Source: Pseudomonas sp. GM48
GTDB lineage: Bacteria > Pseudomonadota > Gammaproteobacteria > Pseudomonadales > Pseudomonadaceae
NCBI RefSeq assembly: GCF_000282335.1
Contig: NZ_AKJM01000105.1
Location: 50,786 to 114,785, forward strand
Direction of reading: 5' to 3'
Length of the DNA: 64,000 nt
Position numbers and translations under genes: made by a program. Position 1 is the stretch's first letter, and every line of letters starts with the position of its first letter. Of this stretch, positions 42,965 through 52,361 are shown piece after piece. The notes below the pieces were generated by a model. That model saw only the letters and a list, made by a program, of their open reading frames with translations. It searched no databases and had not been told where the DNA came from.

Positions 42965-43396
42965 TCAAATTTTGCGTGGCAATGGCTCACGGATTGTCGG
43001 AAGTGGGGCCATTAGCCGCTCTCGTGTAAGGCCTGCAATGGTTGCGTTGTAGATGAGTCGGTTCGCAATCTCCGCCATTCTGGCAAGCTCAGCCTTCAGT
43101 TCATCATTCTCTGCCTGAAGCCTGGAGATCTTCTTCATAGCATCCAGAGTACTCCGTGGTCTTGGCATGTCCGAAAGCTTCTGTTTTTCTACCTTCAGAT
43201 GTTGTTTCTTGTTCTTATAAGCGACTTTTATCGCTATTTTTTTGTCGAGCGCCTGACGTGTTGGCGGGTTATCCCACCCCATAATGCCTTGTGCACCAAT
43301 GCAGACTGAGTTCCAGTCCAGCGCATGCTCGGCTGGCCAGTTACGGATCATCTGAGCGATTTTTCTTTCATGCTGTTCTGAGATCGTTTTAGGCAT
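42965..43396 (-). CDS. TnpC-like coiled-coil accessory protein of recombinase cassette
   Basis: 143 residues. The end (about 85-125, KKISRLQAENDELKAELARM) is a clear coiled coil, followed by ANRLIYNATIAGL. Small proteins of this kind follow the tyrosine recombinase genes of Tn554-type elements, where TnpC affects insertion efficiency and orientation. The first eight bases overlap the end of the large recombinase gene, so translation is coupled. The family name is from memory of the gene order and coiled-coil form, not from an alignment. Confidence 0.72.
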   Translation of the reverse strand: MPKTISEQHERKIAQMIRNWPAEHALDWNSVCIGAQGIMGWDNPPTRQALDKKIAIKVAYKNKKQHLKVEKQKLSDMPRPRSTLDAMKKISRLQAENDELKAELARMAEIANRLIYNATIAGLTRERLMAPLPTIREPLPRKI

Positions 43397-45452
43397 TATC
43401 GGAACTCCGAAGCAACTCTATGCAAGCCAATAAATCGTCGCCGTATGTGATGCGCAGTTCATTCCTATCCAGCAACTTGATACCTACGGCGTTGGCTTTC
43501 TCGGACACAATCACCTTCTCGTGGCTGAAGTCTTCTCCCGCCATTTCGATGGGGCTGCCGTCAGGTATTTCAGGGTCGTGCAGGATGGCCAGCAGTTGAT
43601 CGAGCCGTTCGATCTGCGGTCCTGCCTTTTCAGTCCATCGCGATGCGGCCCGATCGCCTTTCGCTATCGCCCGTTGCGCGGCTGTGTAAGTTAGGAATAA
43701 ATTGTCACGATCTAGCTTAATGATTTCTGTGGCAATCTTGTGGCCCTTGCACATGAGGAGTTCCGAGCAATTGAGGCAATCGGCGAACTTGTTGCAGGGC
43801 CCGGCTCTCCAGCTACGTCGGCAAATGCCATAGCGGCTGCGATGAAACGGCCCTTGGCCATAAAGCTCTGCTTCTCCGTCGGTGACCGGTTTCAGCGGTT
43901 CCTGTTCTTGGTTGGTCCCGAACAAGGCAGCTCCGTTGGAGGCCGCTGTTAGCGGGTCGTCATGCAGATATGTCCTGGTCTGCCGGGTAGTAGCTCGACC
44001 ACTCCATTCGGTAAGCATGTCCATGGAGATGCCGCTGTTGCGGCCAAGTCTGTTTAGAAGGTGGCGGAGGCTGTGGGATGTGAACTTTATAGCCTCATAG
44101 CCGTGCCGTGCGAAGAAATTCATTGCCAAGGCGTTTTTACTGCCGGTTCTCAAGCGTCTATAATAAAAATTTCGATCGCATGGTGCTAATAGTACGGGAC
44201 TTGCACCACTGTTGTATGCCAGTTGAAAACGACGAAAACATAAAAGTGACTCTGACATTTTCAATGGTGGCTCCGCTGAGCTCATTGGGGCTTCTTGATA
44301 GGGGAAGTGTGGGTTAAGTGCACGATGTTCGTTAAGCACTAGTTGCCACAAAGAGTTCAGTGTAAAGCCTGTCAGAGAATAGTTTCCGGTATGTCTCTTG
44401 ATGAAACCCGCGCAGGACTTCTGGAGCGAAAAGCCTAATGCTTGCGCCACTTGTTTTGGCGTCAGTTCTTGGTCGTCGGGAATATTCGGGCAATTCGCGT
44501 GGCGGTAAAAGGTCGTTGGATTTTTTTCCATGTAGTGCGCTAGACGGCGCCCCTCTTCAGTAATCGTGGTTAGTCGGTTGACCGCTTCAGTCGCAACCTC
44601 GCCCATTGTTTTGGGAATAGCTTTACGGATGAATTGTCGGGTCTTCGGTACCCAATACGCTAGGAATTTTTGACACTCTCCATTCTTGTCTGTGGCATCA
44701 CGTAGGCAATCGGTGCGAAAGCGTATAGTTTCTCCAATACGCGTAGGAGCACTCATTAGAAGTCCAGTAATGCAGGTAACCATGATGTCGATGTCTTCCT
44801 GAGTTTCCTTGGCACCTCGTGAAAACACCTCGGCAATCGCCAGAAGCGCGCTCTGATTGGGAACCTTCTTAGCCTTCACTTCGTCCGGTGCTCTTGCGCC
44901 ATTGATACAATCATAGCTGTGCCGACCCAAGTAAGGGTGTCTCCAGAACCGCGGATCGACTGTGAGGATGCCGAGTTCCGCTAGTGTTTTTAGGATATCC
45001 AGCATTACATCGCAAACTCCTTGGCGGGTAGCACTAGGTTCAAGGGCGCTGACGGCTCTGTCCCAGTGTCGTTGGTCGAAATTAGTTATATTTGGTACAG
45101 GCGTGTCTTGACGCAGGGCGAACTCGATCGTCCGCAGTGCGCGTATTTCAACACCGATGCTCTTCTTTGGACGCAACGTGTGCTTGTAGCGGAGGAAGGC
45201 CTTCGCCACTTCAATAAAAGTCGTATGCATCAACTGATGTGATTCGCAGGCTATGCCGGGACGTAAACCGCTGTTCTCAAAGTTTGTGAAACGGATGGCA
45301 ACGTGGGTCGTTGGCCATCTATATGCATCCCAGGCAAAATCTTCCAATTCAGACCAAAGAGTCAGATGATCGCGGGCTAGGGCAATGAAATCATTGAGGT
45401 TTTGCTGGGCTGATAAATCGCGCTTGGGAGTGAACCGAATTGCCTGGCTCAT
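43389..45452 (-). CDS. Tyrosine recombinase, third of the cassette (TnpB-like, large)
   Basis: 687 residues. The catalytic region has the first arginine in APTRIGETIRF, the box II segment FTSHSLRHLLNRLG, a weakly kept SGRA segment, and the nucleophilic tyrosine in RQTRTYLHDDP. The C-terminal part has a cysteine-rich cluster (CRRSWRAGPCNKFADCLNC) that probably binds zinc. The ATG at 45452 overlaps the stop of the preceding recombinase gene in ATGA; a longer frame to 45500 is not needed. Third of three recombinases that probably work together in insertion and excision. Confidence 0.88.
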   Translation of the reverse strand: MSQAIRFTPKRDLSAQQNLNDFIALARDHLTLWSELEDFAWDAYRWPTTHVAIRFTNFENSGLRPGIACESHQLMHTTFIEVAKAFLRYKHTLRPKKSIGVEIRALRTIEFALRQDTPVPNITNFDQRHWDRAVSALEPSATRQGVCDVMLDILKTLAELGILTVDPRFWRHPYLGRHSYDCINGARAPDEVKAKKVPNQSALLAIAEVFSRGAKETQEDIDIMVTCITGLLMSAPTRIGETIRFRTDCLRDATDKNGECQKFLAYWVPKTRQFIRKAIPKTMGEVATEAVNRLTTITEEGRRLAHYMEKNPTTFYRHANCPNIPDDQELTPKQVAQALGFSLQKSCAGFIKRHTGNYSLTGFTLNSLWQLVLNEHRALNPHFPYQEAPMSSAEPPLKMSESLLCFRRFQLAYNSGASPVLLAPCDRNFYYRRLRTGSKNALAMNFFARHGYEAIKFTSHSLRHLLNRLGRNSGISMDMLTEWSGRATTRQTRTYLHDDPLTAASNGAALFGTNQEQEPLKPVTDGEAELYGQGPFHRSRYGICRRSWRAGPCNKFADCLNCSELLMCKGHKIATEIIKLDRDNLFLTYTAAQRAIAKGDRAASRWTEKAGPQIERLDQLLAILHDPEIPDGSPIEMAGEDFSHEKVIVSEKANAVGIKLLDRNELRITYGDDLLACIELLRSSDNA

Positions 45453-47122
45453 GGTTTCATCTTCCGTGCGGCCTTGCGATCGTTGCAACGCGTAATGCAA
45501 TTTTCTACGGCTCGAATATCAGAGGAAAGGTCAATAGGTATTAGTAGGCTTCGCTGGCCGCCAATTCTCAACGGCTTTTCCTCCGCTGCCTGTCGCTGTA
45601 TTAATGCCTCCAATACCTCGTGGTGAGGAGCATCGACCAATGGCTCGAAATACTTACAGCGATAGCACGGAATTGGCACAGAGGTTGTAGAGCAAAAACT
45701 GTGCTTTCCGCAGCGACCCACGCTCTTGAGTTCGCCTGCGCTGGCAAACTCCAGCTTGCTGGCTGGGTCGTCGGCCCGTATGGCCTGGCTCTCTGAGTCA
45801 AGCAGCGTCCCGGCGAACGCCATGGCGAGCGGATTCAGTGTTGAGGCCATTGCTTCATCGAGTCGTCGCGCCTGTTCGGCGGGATCGTTGTAGTAAGCAT
45901 CAAGCGTTCTTTCACGCGTATGGCCCAGCCAATGGGAGAGAATATGCTTTGGTACACCTTGGCGGGCGAGCTGCCGTGCTCGCGTATGACGCATCCGCGT
46001 CGCGGTGACAACCATTATCTGGCCGGTGCGGAGGCTAATTGGTGGCTTCGGTCGAAAGGACTGTCGAGTGGGTTTCATGCCATAGCTGCAGTTAGGGCTG
46101 TTATTTGTCCATTTGATAATATCGACTATGCGACCTTTTCGTAGGTGAAATAAATTATTGTCTAAGCTTTCTAGAAGGTTAAGCTGGTATTGATTTTCAA
46201 TGAGTTTCCGAGCTTCTTTAATTCGGGCTTCACTACAAAATAGTGGTAGCTTTTCCAATTGTTCATCAGAGAGGAAAAAACCCAAAGTATGTTCAAATAG
46301 CTTCTTTATTTCATAACGTTGAATAGTGCATAAATTCCATAGGTGATCGGCCAGTATGTGAGGTTCGAATTTGCTATCTCGAAAGCTTGTTTCGGCGGTG
46401 ATATCTTTGATTCCCGGAAAGTTGATGATACGCCCTATGAAACCCTGGGTATCCGTACCGTCGCTTTCACGAACATCACCCACTTTGAGAAGGGCTATCT
46501 GACCAGGCCTTCGCGAGTATTGCATCGATAGTAGCTTGATGAGCGTCACCTGCGTCTCTGATGTACCGCAGTCATAGTTATCCCAAACTGTGCGAAGCAA
46601 ATTTTCATACTCCTCATCGGTGAGCCAGCTTTTCTCTGGATTGTCAGAGAGCACATTGCGCGGCCCGTTGCGGTGTGCGGCAGCATCATTCAGAAATCGT
46701 ATTATGTCCGGGTTAATGGCGGCGCTGTCTCGCTCTTGCCAGTGCAGGAAAAACCGTGTTATCGCGCTTTTGGATCTATGAAACGAAGGCTTAGTCAGCG
46801 CCCGTGCAATCCAGGTTGCGTCAATTTTGGAGGTCGGACATGCTTTAAGTGTTGCATTCAGCGATGCGACGATGTTCAAGTAACTATAGGGTGAGTAGTC
46901 ACCCTGTTTTGAGAAGCTGATAACGTGCTTTTTAAAAGACTCCTTTAATGCGTCGCTTAGGGGCGACAGCGCGTCGGTCATCTTGAGTCGTCCTTGACCT
47001 ATATGAATAAGATCATCTTCCTCCCAGTAAAAAGTCTCGCTACGCAGCTCAGTTCGATCAGTCCGCTGGAGATCAACCTCAAGCAATACAGGCGTACTTG
47101 CTATAGATGCCTTCTCATTCAT
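45449..47122 (-). CDS. Tyrosine recombinase, second of the cassette
   Basis: 557 residues. Catalytic landmarks: arginine in MQYSRRPGQIALLKVGD, then TRMRHTRARQLARQG, LGHTRERTLDAYYN with the expected tyrosine. A C-terminal cysteine cluster (CGKHSFCSTTSVPIPCYRC) suggests a zinc-binding module, as in the third recombinase. Start and stop both overlap neighbouring genes in ATGA, so the cassette is one transcript moving left. The central HxxR reads RHTRA, as in many functional members. Confidence 0.88.
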   Translation of the reverse strand: MNEKASIASTPVLLEVDLQRTDRTELRSETFYWEEDDLIHIGQGRLKMTDALSPLSDALKESFKKHVISFSKQGDYSPYSYLNIVASLNATLKACPTSKIDATWIARALTKPSFHRSKSAITRFFLHWQERDSAAINPDIIRFLNDAAAHRNGPRNVLSDNPEKSWLTDEEYENLLRTVWDNYDCGTSETQVTLIKLLSMQYSRRPGQIALLKVGDVRESDGTDTQGFIGRIINFPGIKDITAETSFRDSKFEPHILADHLWNLCTIQRYEIKKLFEHTLGFFLSDEQLEKLPLFCSEARIKEARKLIENQYQLNLLESLDNNLFHLRKGRIVDIIKWTNNSPNCSYGMKPTRQSFRPKPPISLRTGQIMVVTATRMRHTRARQLARQGVPKHILSHWLGHTRERTLDAYYNDPAEQARRLDEAMASTLNPLAMAFAGTLLDSESQAIRADDPASKLEFASAGELKSVGRCGKHSFCSTTSVPIPCYRCKYFEPLVDAPHHEVLEALIQRQAAEEKPLRIGGQRSLLIPIDLSSDIRAVENCITRCNDRKAARKMKP

Positions 47123-48330
47123 ATAGAGATCCTTGCGGTGTCGGAAGCGATTATTAATCCAAATTCATATGATTTTTCTTCGATATGGCGGCGGTTATAA
47201 AGTCTTGACATGGGCGAGTCTGGTGCCCACCCCATTAGTTGCTCCCTCAACGTACGCTCTTGCTCAAAAGGCATGCCTTCTCTATCTGCTTGCTTCGAAA
47301 AGCGGTAGTTCCAGTCATGTCGCAACAGGTGAGGGTGAATCAACAATAGAGCAGGATAGGATCGCTTGAGGTTAATAAGCCCTGTTCCAAACGCCGTTTT
47401 CTGAAGTGCTTTACCTTGGCTACGTCCACCGCGATGGACGACAAAAATAAAGTCCTCGTCCGAGAATCCAACCCTCGGAATCTCGGATCGCCAGTTGTCT
47501 CTGTATTCCTTTAGTTGATCTTCGAGTCTTTCTGATATTGGAACAACACGTCCCAGAGTTTTGGCGACAGGTTGATTTAAACGGGTGTCGACTGCGTCAT
47601 GGTGGTTGCGTTGTATGTGTAGATAGGCGCTATCGCCACCACTAGCTTCAATGAAGCTCTTGAGTTTTAGGCTTAAGAGCTCGCCGAGCCGAATACCTGT
47701 TTCGTAAATAATACGTAGCATCACCAAGTTTCGCAGTCTGGGGCCAAAGTCTTGTGGTTTCCGGATGCCTGTAAAGGGTTGTTCGAAGCAGTCCAACAAC
47801 TGATTGCGGGCTTCAGGAGATAATCTCGCCGCCAAAATAGTTTGTTCGTGTGCGCATTTTGATCCCGTCTTGCGTCGCTTTTTTTTAAGCAGCATGGTGT
47901 CTTGCGTCTCAATTGCATCCCTGACGTCGCGAGTGTTGGAGTCGTTTATGACCTCTAGCGCGAGCCATCGGAGATATGCTGCAGCATAGGCGACATAGGT
48001 GTTGTACTTTGGGCTGCTGATAACACTTCCTTTGTCACTCAATTTCCTCTTACGCAGATAGTTCGTCAGGTCATCTATCTCGGCGGCGCTAAAAAAACTG
48101 CGGTTGTGGAAGCGCAATGCTAGGTCGATGTTCCTGCGGGATTCCCATTCACTGACTCTCTTAATCGCCGCTAGGTACACCTTCTGGGTTTCGTGTGTAG
48201 CAGATGGCCTGATCGAACGGGCAATAAAAGCTGTTGGATAAAACAGAGGGAAGCCAGGGGTATCAGCTTCGTAGAGTTGAGAGAACCGTTCGCCACTATT
48301 CGTAATAAAGGTCTTAACCGTATATTTCAT
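47119..48330 (-). CDS. Tyrosine recombinase, first of the cassette (integrase)
   Basis: 403 residues. Catalytic set: Arg214 in ETGIRLGEL, His334 and Arg337 in HPHLLRH, Tyr378 in SRLYNRRH. An N-terminal SAM-like core-binding domain covers about 50-135. The ATG at 48330 (MKYTVKTFIT) is taken as the start, because the frame stays open through the dnaQ antisense strand and a longer version would be artefactual. It is the recombinase nearest to the element end, 120 bp from dnaQ. Confidence 0.92.
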   Translation of the reverse strand: MKYTVKTFITNSGERFSQLYEADTPGFPLFYPTAFIARSIRPSATHETQKVYLAAIKRVSEWESRRNIDLALRFHNRSFFSAAEIDDLTNYLRKRKLSDKGSVISSPKYNTYVAYAAAYLRWLALEVINDSNTRDVRDAIETQDTMLLKKKRRKTGSKCAHEQTILAARLSPEARNQLLDCFEQPFTGIRKPQDFGPRLRNLVMLRIIYETGIRLGELLSLKLKSFIEASGGDSAYLHIQRNHHDAVDTRLNQPVAKTLGRVVPISERLEDQLKEYRDNWRSEIPRVGFSDEDFIFVVHRGGRSQGKALQKTAFGTGLINLKRSYPALLLIHPHLLRHDWNYRFSKQADREGMPFEQERTLREQLMGWAPDSPMSRLYNRRHIEEKSYEFGLIIASDTARISI

Positions 48331-48450
48331 ATTTACACCTCTGCGTAGTGTAGAAGAACGTCGATCGCTGTTTACATCTGATCGACAGCTCTTGCGGTGA
48401 TTCTCTGACGATATGTTAAGATTTGACGCGTATTTAGAGGCGGCGAAGCG
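48331..48450. other. Right end of the recombinase element, next to dnaQ
   Basis: 120 bases between the integrase start and the dnaQ start. It holds an inverted repeat GTCGATC/GATCGAC (48360-48386), a possible recombinase or regulator site. The AT-rich stretch at 48410-48436 next to AGAGG may supply the new dnaQ promoter and ribosome site. Confidence 0.5.
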
Positions 48451-49227
48451 ATGACGGTTTACAAAAGTGTAGCTAACAGGATGGTAGTACTCGACACCGA
48501 AACCACCGGCATGCCGGTGACCGACGGCCACCGGATTATCGAAATCGGTTGTGTCGAGTTGATCGGCCGACGCCTGACGGGCCGGCACTTTCACGTGTAC
48601 CTGCAACCCGATCGTGAAAGTGACGAGGGCGCCATCGGCGTCCACGGCATCACCAACGAGTTCCTCGTGGGCAAGCCGCGTTTTGCCGAAGTGGCCGAAG
48701 AGTTCTTCGAGTTCATCAAGGGCGCGCAGCTGATCATCCATAACGCGGCGTTCGACGTTGGCTTCATCAACAACGAATTCGCCCTGATGGGGCAGCAGGA
48801 CCGCGCGGACATTACGCAGCACTGCACGATTCTCGACACCCTGATCATGGCCCGGGAGCGTCACCCGGGGCAGCGCAACAGCCTCGACGCCTTGTGCAAG
48901 CGCTATGGCGTCGACAACTCCGGCCGTGAACTGCACGGCGCCTTGCTCGACTCCGAGATTCTCGCCGACGTCTACCTGACCATGACCGGTGGCCAGACGA
49001 GCCTGTCCCTGGCCGGTAACGCCTCCGATGGCAATGGGTCCGGTGAAGGGGCGGACAATTCGGCCACCGAGATTCGCCGATTGCCGGCGGATCGCCAGCC
49101 GACGCGCATCATCCGCGCCAGTGAAGATGACTTGGCCCGCCACGCGGCGCGCCTGGAAATCATCGGCAAATCCGCTGGTGCCCCGGCGTTGTGGGTGCAA
49201 CTGGCCGAGGCTGAAGTACAGGCGTGA
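48451..49227 (+). CDS. dnaQ: DNA polymerase III epsilon subunit, 3'-5' exonuclease (dnaQ), with altered N terminus
   Basis: Proofreading exonuclease of the replicase, 258 residues. Exonuclease motifs are DTETTG with catalytic Asp15, HNAAFDVGFI and HGALLDSEI. QTSLSL near residue 180 is the likely clamp-binding motif. Normal Pseudomonas DnaQ starts almost directly at (M)xxRxVVLDTETTG. Here MTVYKSVANRM precedes VVLDTETTG, and VANR matches the usual MANR except that the initiator codon has become GTA. The flanking recombinase element seems to have joined at the start codon and brought a new ATG (48451). ATG 48481 is an alternative start. Confidence 0.93.
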   Translation: MTVYKSVANRMVVLDTETTGMPVTDGHRIIEIGCVELIGRRLTGRHFHVYLQPDRESDEGAIGVHGITNEFLVGKPRFAEVAEEFFEFIKGAQLIIHNAAFDVGFINNEFALMGQQDRADITQHCTILDTLIMARERHPGQRNSLDALCKRYGVDNSGRELHGALLDSEILADVYLTMTGGQTSLSLAGNASDGNGSGEGADNSATEIRRLPADRQPTRIIRASEDDLARHAARLEIIGKSAGAPALWVQLAEAEVQA

Positions 49228-49252
49228 TCCCTCATTTCCAATGAACGCTTTT

Positions 49253-49374
49253 TGTGGCGAGGGAGCTTGCTCCCGCTCGGCGGCGAAGCCGTCGTAAAAC
49301 CTGCATTCAAAGTATGTCTGAAGGAACGCCGAGGACCGCTTCGCGCTCCAGCGGGAGCAAGCTCCCTCGCCACA
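49253..49374. repeat. Inverted REP pair (REPIN-like)
   Basis: GTGGCGAGGGAGCTTGCTCC at 49254-49273 returns inverted at 49350-49374 (GGGAGCAAGCTCCCTCGCCA). This is the common Pseudomonas REP sequence, about 70 bp apart, in the spacer between dnaQ and the decarboxylase gene. Confidence 0.85.
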
Positions 49375-49488
49375 GGGAAACTCCCTCTTCGCCACAAGTT
49401 GGTGCATCCCGCTCGCCACATCCGCTGCAACCCTCTACCCTGAGGTGATTGGCAGGCTCCGGTCTGCCGCCTCAGGACACTGAGCCTC

Positions 49489-51744
49489 ATGTATAAAGAT
49501 TTGAAATTCCCGGTCCTGATTGTCCATCGGGACATCAAGGCCGACAGCGTCGCCGGCGACCGAGTGCGGGGGATTGCCCGAGAGCTGGAACAGGAAGGGT
49601 TCAGCGTCGTTTCGGCGGTGGACTACACCGAAGGACGGCTGGTGGCGTCGACTTATCATGGCTTGTCTTGCATGTTGATTGCGTCTGAGGACGCCAGCAC
49701 CCATTCCCATTTGTTGCAAAACATGGCCGAACTGATTGGTCTGGCGCGGGTGCGTGCGCCGGATCTGCCGATCTTTGCCCTGGGCGAAAAAGTGACCCTG
49801 GAAAACGCGCCCGCCGATGCCATGGCCGAGCTCAATCAGTTGCGCGGCATTCTTTACCTGTTTGAAGACACCGTGCCCTTTCTCGCCCGCCAGGTGGCCC
49901 GCGCCGCACGCAAATACCTCGATGGCCTGCTGCCACCGTTTTTCAAGGCATTGGTGCAGCACACGGCGGATTCCAACTATTCCTGGCACACCCCCGGGCA
50001 CGGCGGCGGCGTGGCTTATCACAAAAGTCCGGTCGGGCAAGCGTTTCACCAGTTTTTCGGGGAAAACACCCTGCGCTCGGATCTTTCAGTGTCGGTGCCG
50101 GAGCTCGGCTCATTGCTGGATCACACTGGCCCCCTGGCCGAAGCCGAGGCCCGTGCAGCCCGCAACTTTGGTGCCGATCACACCTTTTTCGTGATCAATG
50201 GCACCTCCACGGCCAACAAGATTGTCTGGCACTCGGTGGTCGCACGCGATGACCTGGTGCTGGTGGATCGCAATTGCCACAAGTCGGTGTTGCATTCGAT
50301 CATCATGACCGGCGCCATCCCGCTGTACTTGTGTCCGGAACGTAATGAACTGGGGATCATCGGCCCGATTCCCCTGAGTGAGTTCAGCCGCGAATCGATC
50401 CAGGCCAAGATCGACGCCAGTCCGCTGACCAAGGGTCGTTCACCGAAGGTCAAGCTCGCCGTAGTGACCAATTCGACGTATGACGGCCTCTGCTACAACG
50501 CCGAGCTGATCAGGCAGCAACTGGGCAATAGCGTTGAGGTACTGCACTTCGACGAGGCCTGGTACGCCTATGCGGCGTTTCATGAGTTTTTTGCCGGGCG
50601 CTATGGCATGGGCACGTCCCGTGACGACGACAGCCCGCTGGTATTTACCACCCATTCGACCCACAAGTTACTGGCGGCTTTCAGTCAGGCGTCGATGATT
50701 CATGTGCGCGATGGCGGCGCGCGGCAACTGGATCGGGATCGCTTCAACGAAGCATTCATGATGCACATCTCGACCTCGCCGCAGTACGGCATCATCGCCT
50801 CGCTGGATGTGGCTTCGGCGATGATGGAAGGTCCGGCCGGGCGTTCGCTGTTGCAGGAAATGTTCGATGAGGCCCTGAGTTTTCGCCGGGCGCTGGCCAA
50901 TTTGCGACAACACATTGCCGCTGATGACTGGTGGTTTTCAATCTGGCAACCGCCGTCGGCGGAAGGCATGGAACGGGTCGTCACCGAGGACTGGTTGCTG
51001 CAACCCGATGCCGACTGGCACGGCTTTGGCGGTGTGACCGACGATTATGTGTTGCTCGACCCGATCAAGGTCACGCTGGTGATGCCGGGGCTGACGGCTG
51101 GTGGCGCCCTCAGCGAGCGCGGGATTCCGGCGGCGGTGGTCAGCAAGTTCCTTTGGGAGCGTGGCCTGGTCGTCGAGAAGACCGGGCTGTATTCGTTCCT
51201 GGTGTTGTTCTCCATGGGCATCACCAAAGGCAAGTGGAGCACGCTGCTCACCGAATTGCTGGAGTTCAAGCGCAGTTATGACGCCAACGTCAGTCTGGCC
51301 AGTTGCCTGCCCTGCGTGGCGCAAGAGAATGTCGCGCGCTATCAGGGCATGGGGCTGCGTGATTTATGCGATCAGTTACATGCCTGCTATCGCAGCAATG
51401 CCACCGCCAGGCACCTCAAGCGCATGTACACCGTGCTGCCGGACGTCGCGATGAAGCCGGCAGACGCCTATGATCAATTGGTGCGGGGTGAAGTCGAGGC
51501 CGTGTCGATCGATGCGCTGGACGGGCGAATCGCCGCGGTGATGCTGGTGCCGTATCCGCCCGGTATTCCACTGATCATGCCTGGCGAGCGCTTTACCGAA
51601 TCGACCCGCTCGATCATCGATTACCTGGCGTTTGCCCGCACGTTCGATAGCAGTTTCCCGGGGTTCGTTGCTGATGTGCACGGATTGCAACACGAAGTAC
51701 AGGGCAGTGGACGGTGCTACACCGTCGATTGCATCAAGGAGTGA
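49489..51744 (+). CDS. ldcA: Lysine/ornithine/arginine decarboxylase (LdcA-like)
   Basis: Large PLP decarboxylase of 751 residues, full length for the inducible basic amino acid decarboxylases. The N-terminal wing domain covers about 1-130. The PLP lysine is in TTHSTHKLLAAFSQ, preceded by FDEAWYAY and with HTPGHGGG near residue 168. It probably removes CO2 from lysine (LdcA of P. aeruginosa, PA1818, lies near dnaQ in the same way) to give cadaverine; arginine or ornithine cannot be excluded. Next on the strand is a GNAT gene. Confidence 0.93.
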   Translation: MYKDLKFPVLIVHRDIKADSVAGDRVRGIARELEQEGFSVVSAVDYTEGRLVASTYHGLSCMLIASEDASTHSHLLQNMAELIGLARVRAPDLPIFALGEKVTLENAPADAMAELNQLRGILYLFEDTVPFLARQVARAARKYLDGLLPPFFKALVQHTADSNYSWHTPGHGGGVAYHKSPVGQAFHQFFGENTLRSDLSVSVPELGSLLDHTGPLAEAEARAARNFGADHTFFVINGTSTANKIVWHSVVARDDLVLVDRNCHKSVLHSIIMTGAIPLYLCPERNELGIIGPIPLSEFSRESIQAKIDASPLTKGRSPKVKLAVVTNSTYDGLCYNAELIRQQLGNSVEVLHFDEAWYAYAAFHEFFAGRYGMGTSRDDDSPLVFTTHSTHKLLAAFSQASMIHVRDGGARQLDRDRFNEAFMMHISTSPQYGIIASLDVASAMMEGPAGRSLLQEMFDEALSFRRALANLRQHIAADDWWFSIWQPPSAEGMERVVTEDWLLQPDADWHGFGGVTDDYVLLDPIKVTLVMPGLTAGGALSERGIPAAVVSKFLWERGLVVEKTGLYSFLVLFSMGITKGKWSTLLTELLEFKRSYDANVSLASCLPCVAQENVARYQGMGLRDLCDQLHACYRSNATARHLKRMYTVLPDVAMKPADAYDQLVRGEVEAVSIDALDGRIAAVMLVPYPPGIPLIMPGERFTESTRSIIDYLAFARTFDSSFPGFVADVHGLQHEVQGSGRCYTVDCIKE

Positions 51745-51758
51745 GGACCTTTCCCAGT

Positions 51759-52361
51759 ATGCAACCGGTTATAAATCCGAATTTCCCAGGGTTGTCGGTA
51801 CGGGTTGCCGATGACGGTTTTGCCGCCTACATCTGGGGCAGTGATTTCAGTTTTGAGGTCGCGGCCTACGGTGCGGCCGAAATCGGCAAACCAGTGGCAC
51901 AGTGGCCAGTCACCCCGATCACGCCTTATCGCAAGTGCTACGGCATCGACCCTGAGGAGTTCAGCAGTTTTCGCGATGGCGCCGACAGCGCGATTTTCAT
52001 GGCTTATCTGGATGACCAGCCCGTGGGGCACCTGGTGGTCAGTACCAACTGGAACGGTTTTGCCCATATCGACGAGTTGGCGGTGCATGCACCGGCCCGA
52101 CGACATGGTGTGGCCAAGGCCTTGCTGGATGTGGCGCAATTCTGGAGCCGCAAGAAAAAACTCCCGGGCATCATGCTCGAAACCCAGAATAACAACCTGG
52201 GGGCCTGCAGGCTCTATGAACGCTGCGGTTACGTGATTGGCGGGATCGACCACCTGCGCTATCGCGGCATTGATCCGAACACCGCTGAAGTGGCGCTGTT
52301 CTGGTATCGAATGTTTGAAAACCCGCTCAGTTCGTCAGCATCGCCGCGGCTTGTTCCGTGA
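51759..52361 (+). CDS. GNAT family N-acetyltransferase
   Basis: 200 residues. The acetyl-CoA motif lies around LAVHAPARRHGVAKALLDVA, with ARRHGVAKAL as the pyrophosphate loop, and MLETQNNNLGACRLYERCGY as the later strand-helix. The start at 51759 follows AAGGAGTGAGGAC 15 bp past the decarboxylase stop, so both are probably one transcript. An attractive substrate would be the diamine product, but nothing in the sequence proves it. Its end overlaps the LysR gene on the opposite strand by 35 bp. Confidence 0.9.
   Translation: MQPVINPNFPGLSVRVADDGFAAYIWGSDFSFEVAAYGAAEIGKPVAQWPVTPITPYRKCYGIDPEEFSSFRDGADSAIFMAYLDDQPVGHLVVSTNWNGFAHIDELAVHAPARRHGVAKALLDVAQFWSRKKKLPGIMLETQNNNLGACRLYERCGYVIGGIDHLRYRGIDPNTAEVALFWYRMFENPLSSSASPRLVP

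Noticed and set aside
48331..49419. Extension of the integrase frame leftward-reading from 49419, giving 766 residues
   Set aside because: It runs antisense through dnaQ and a REP pair; the recombinase fold begins at the ATG at 48330.
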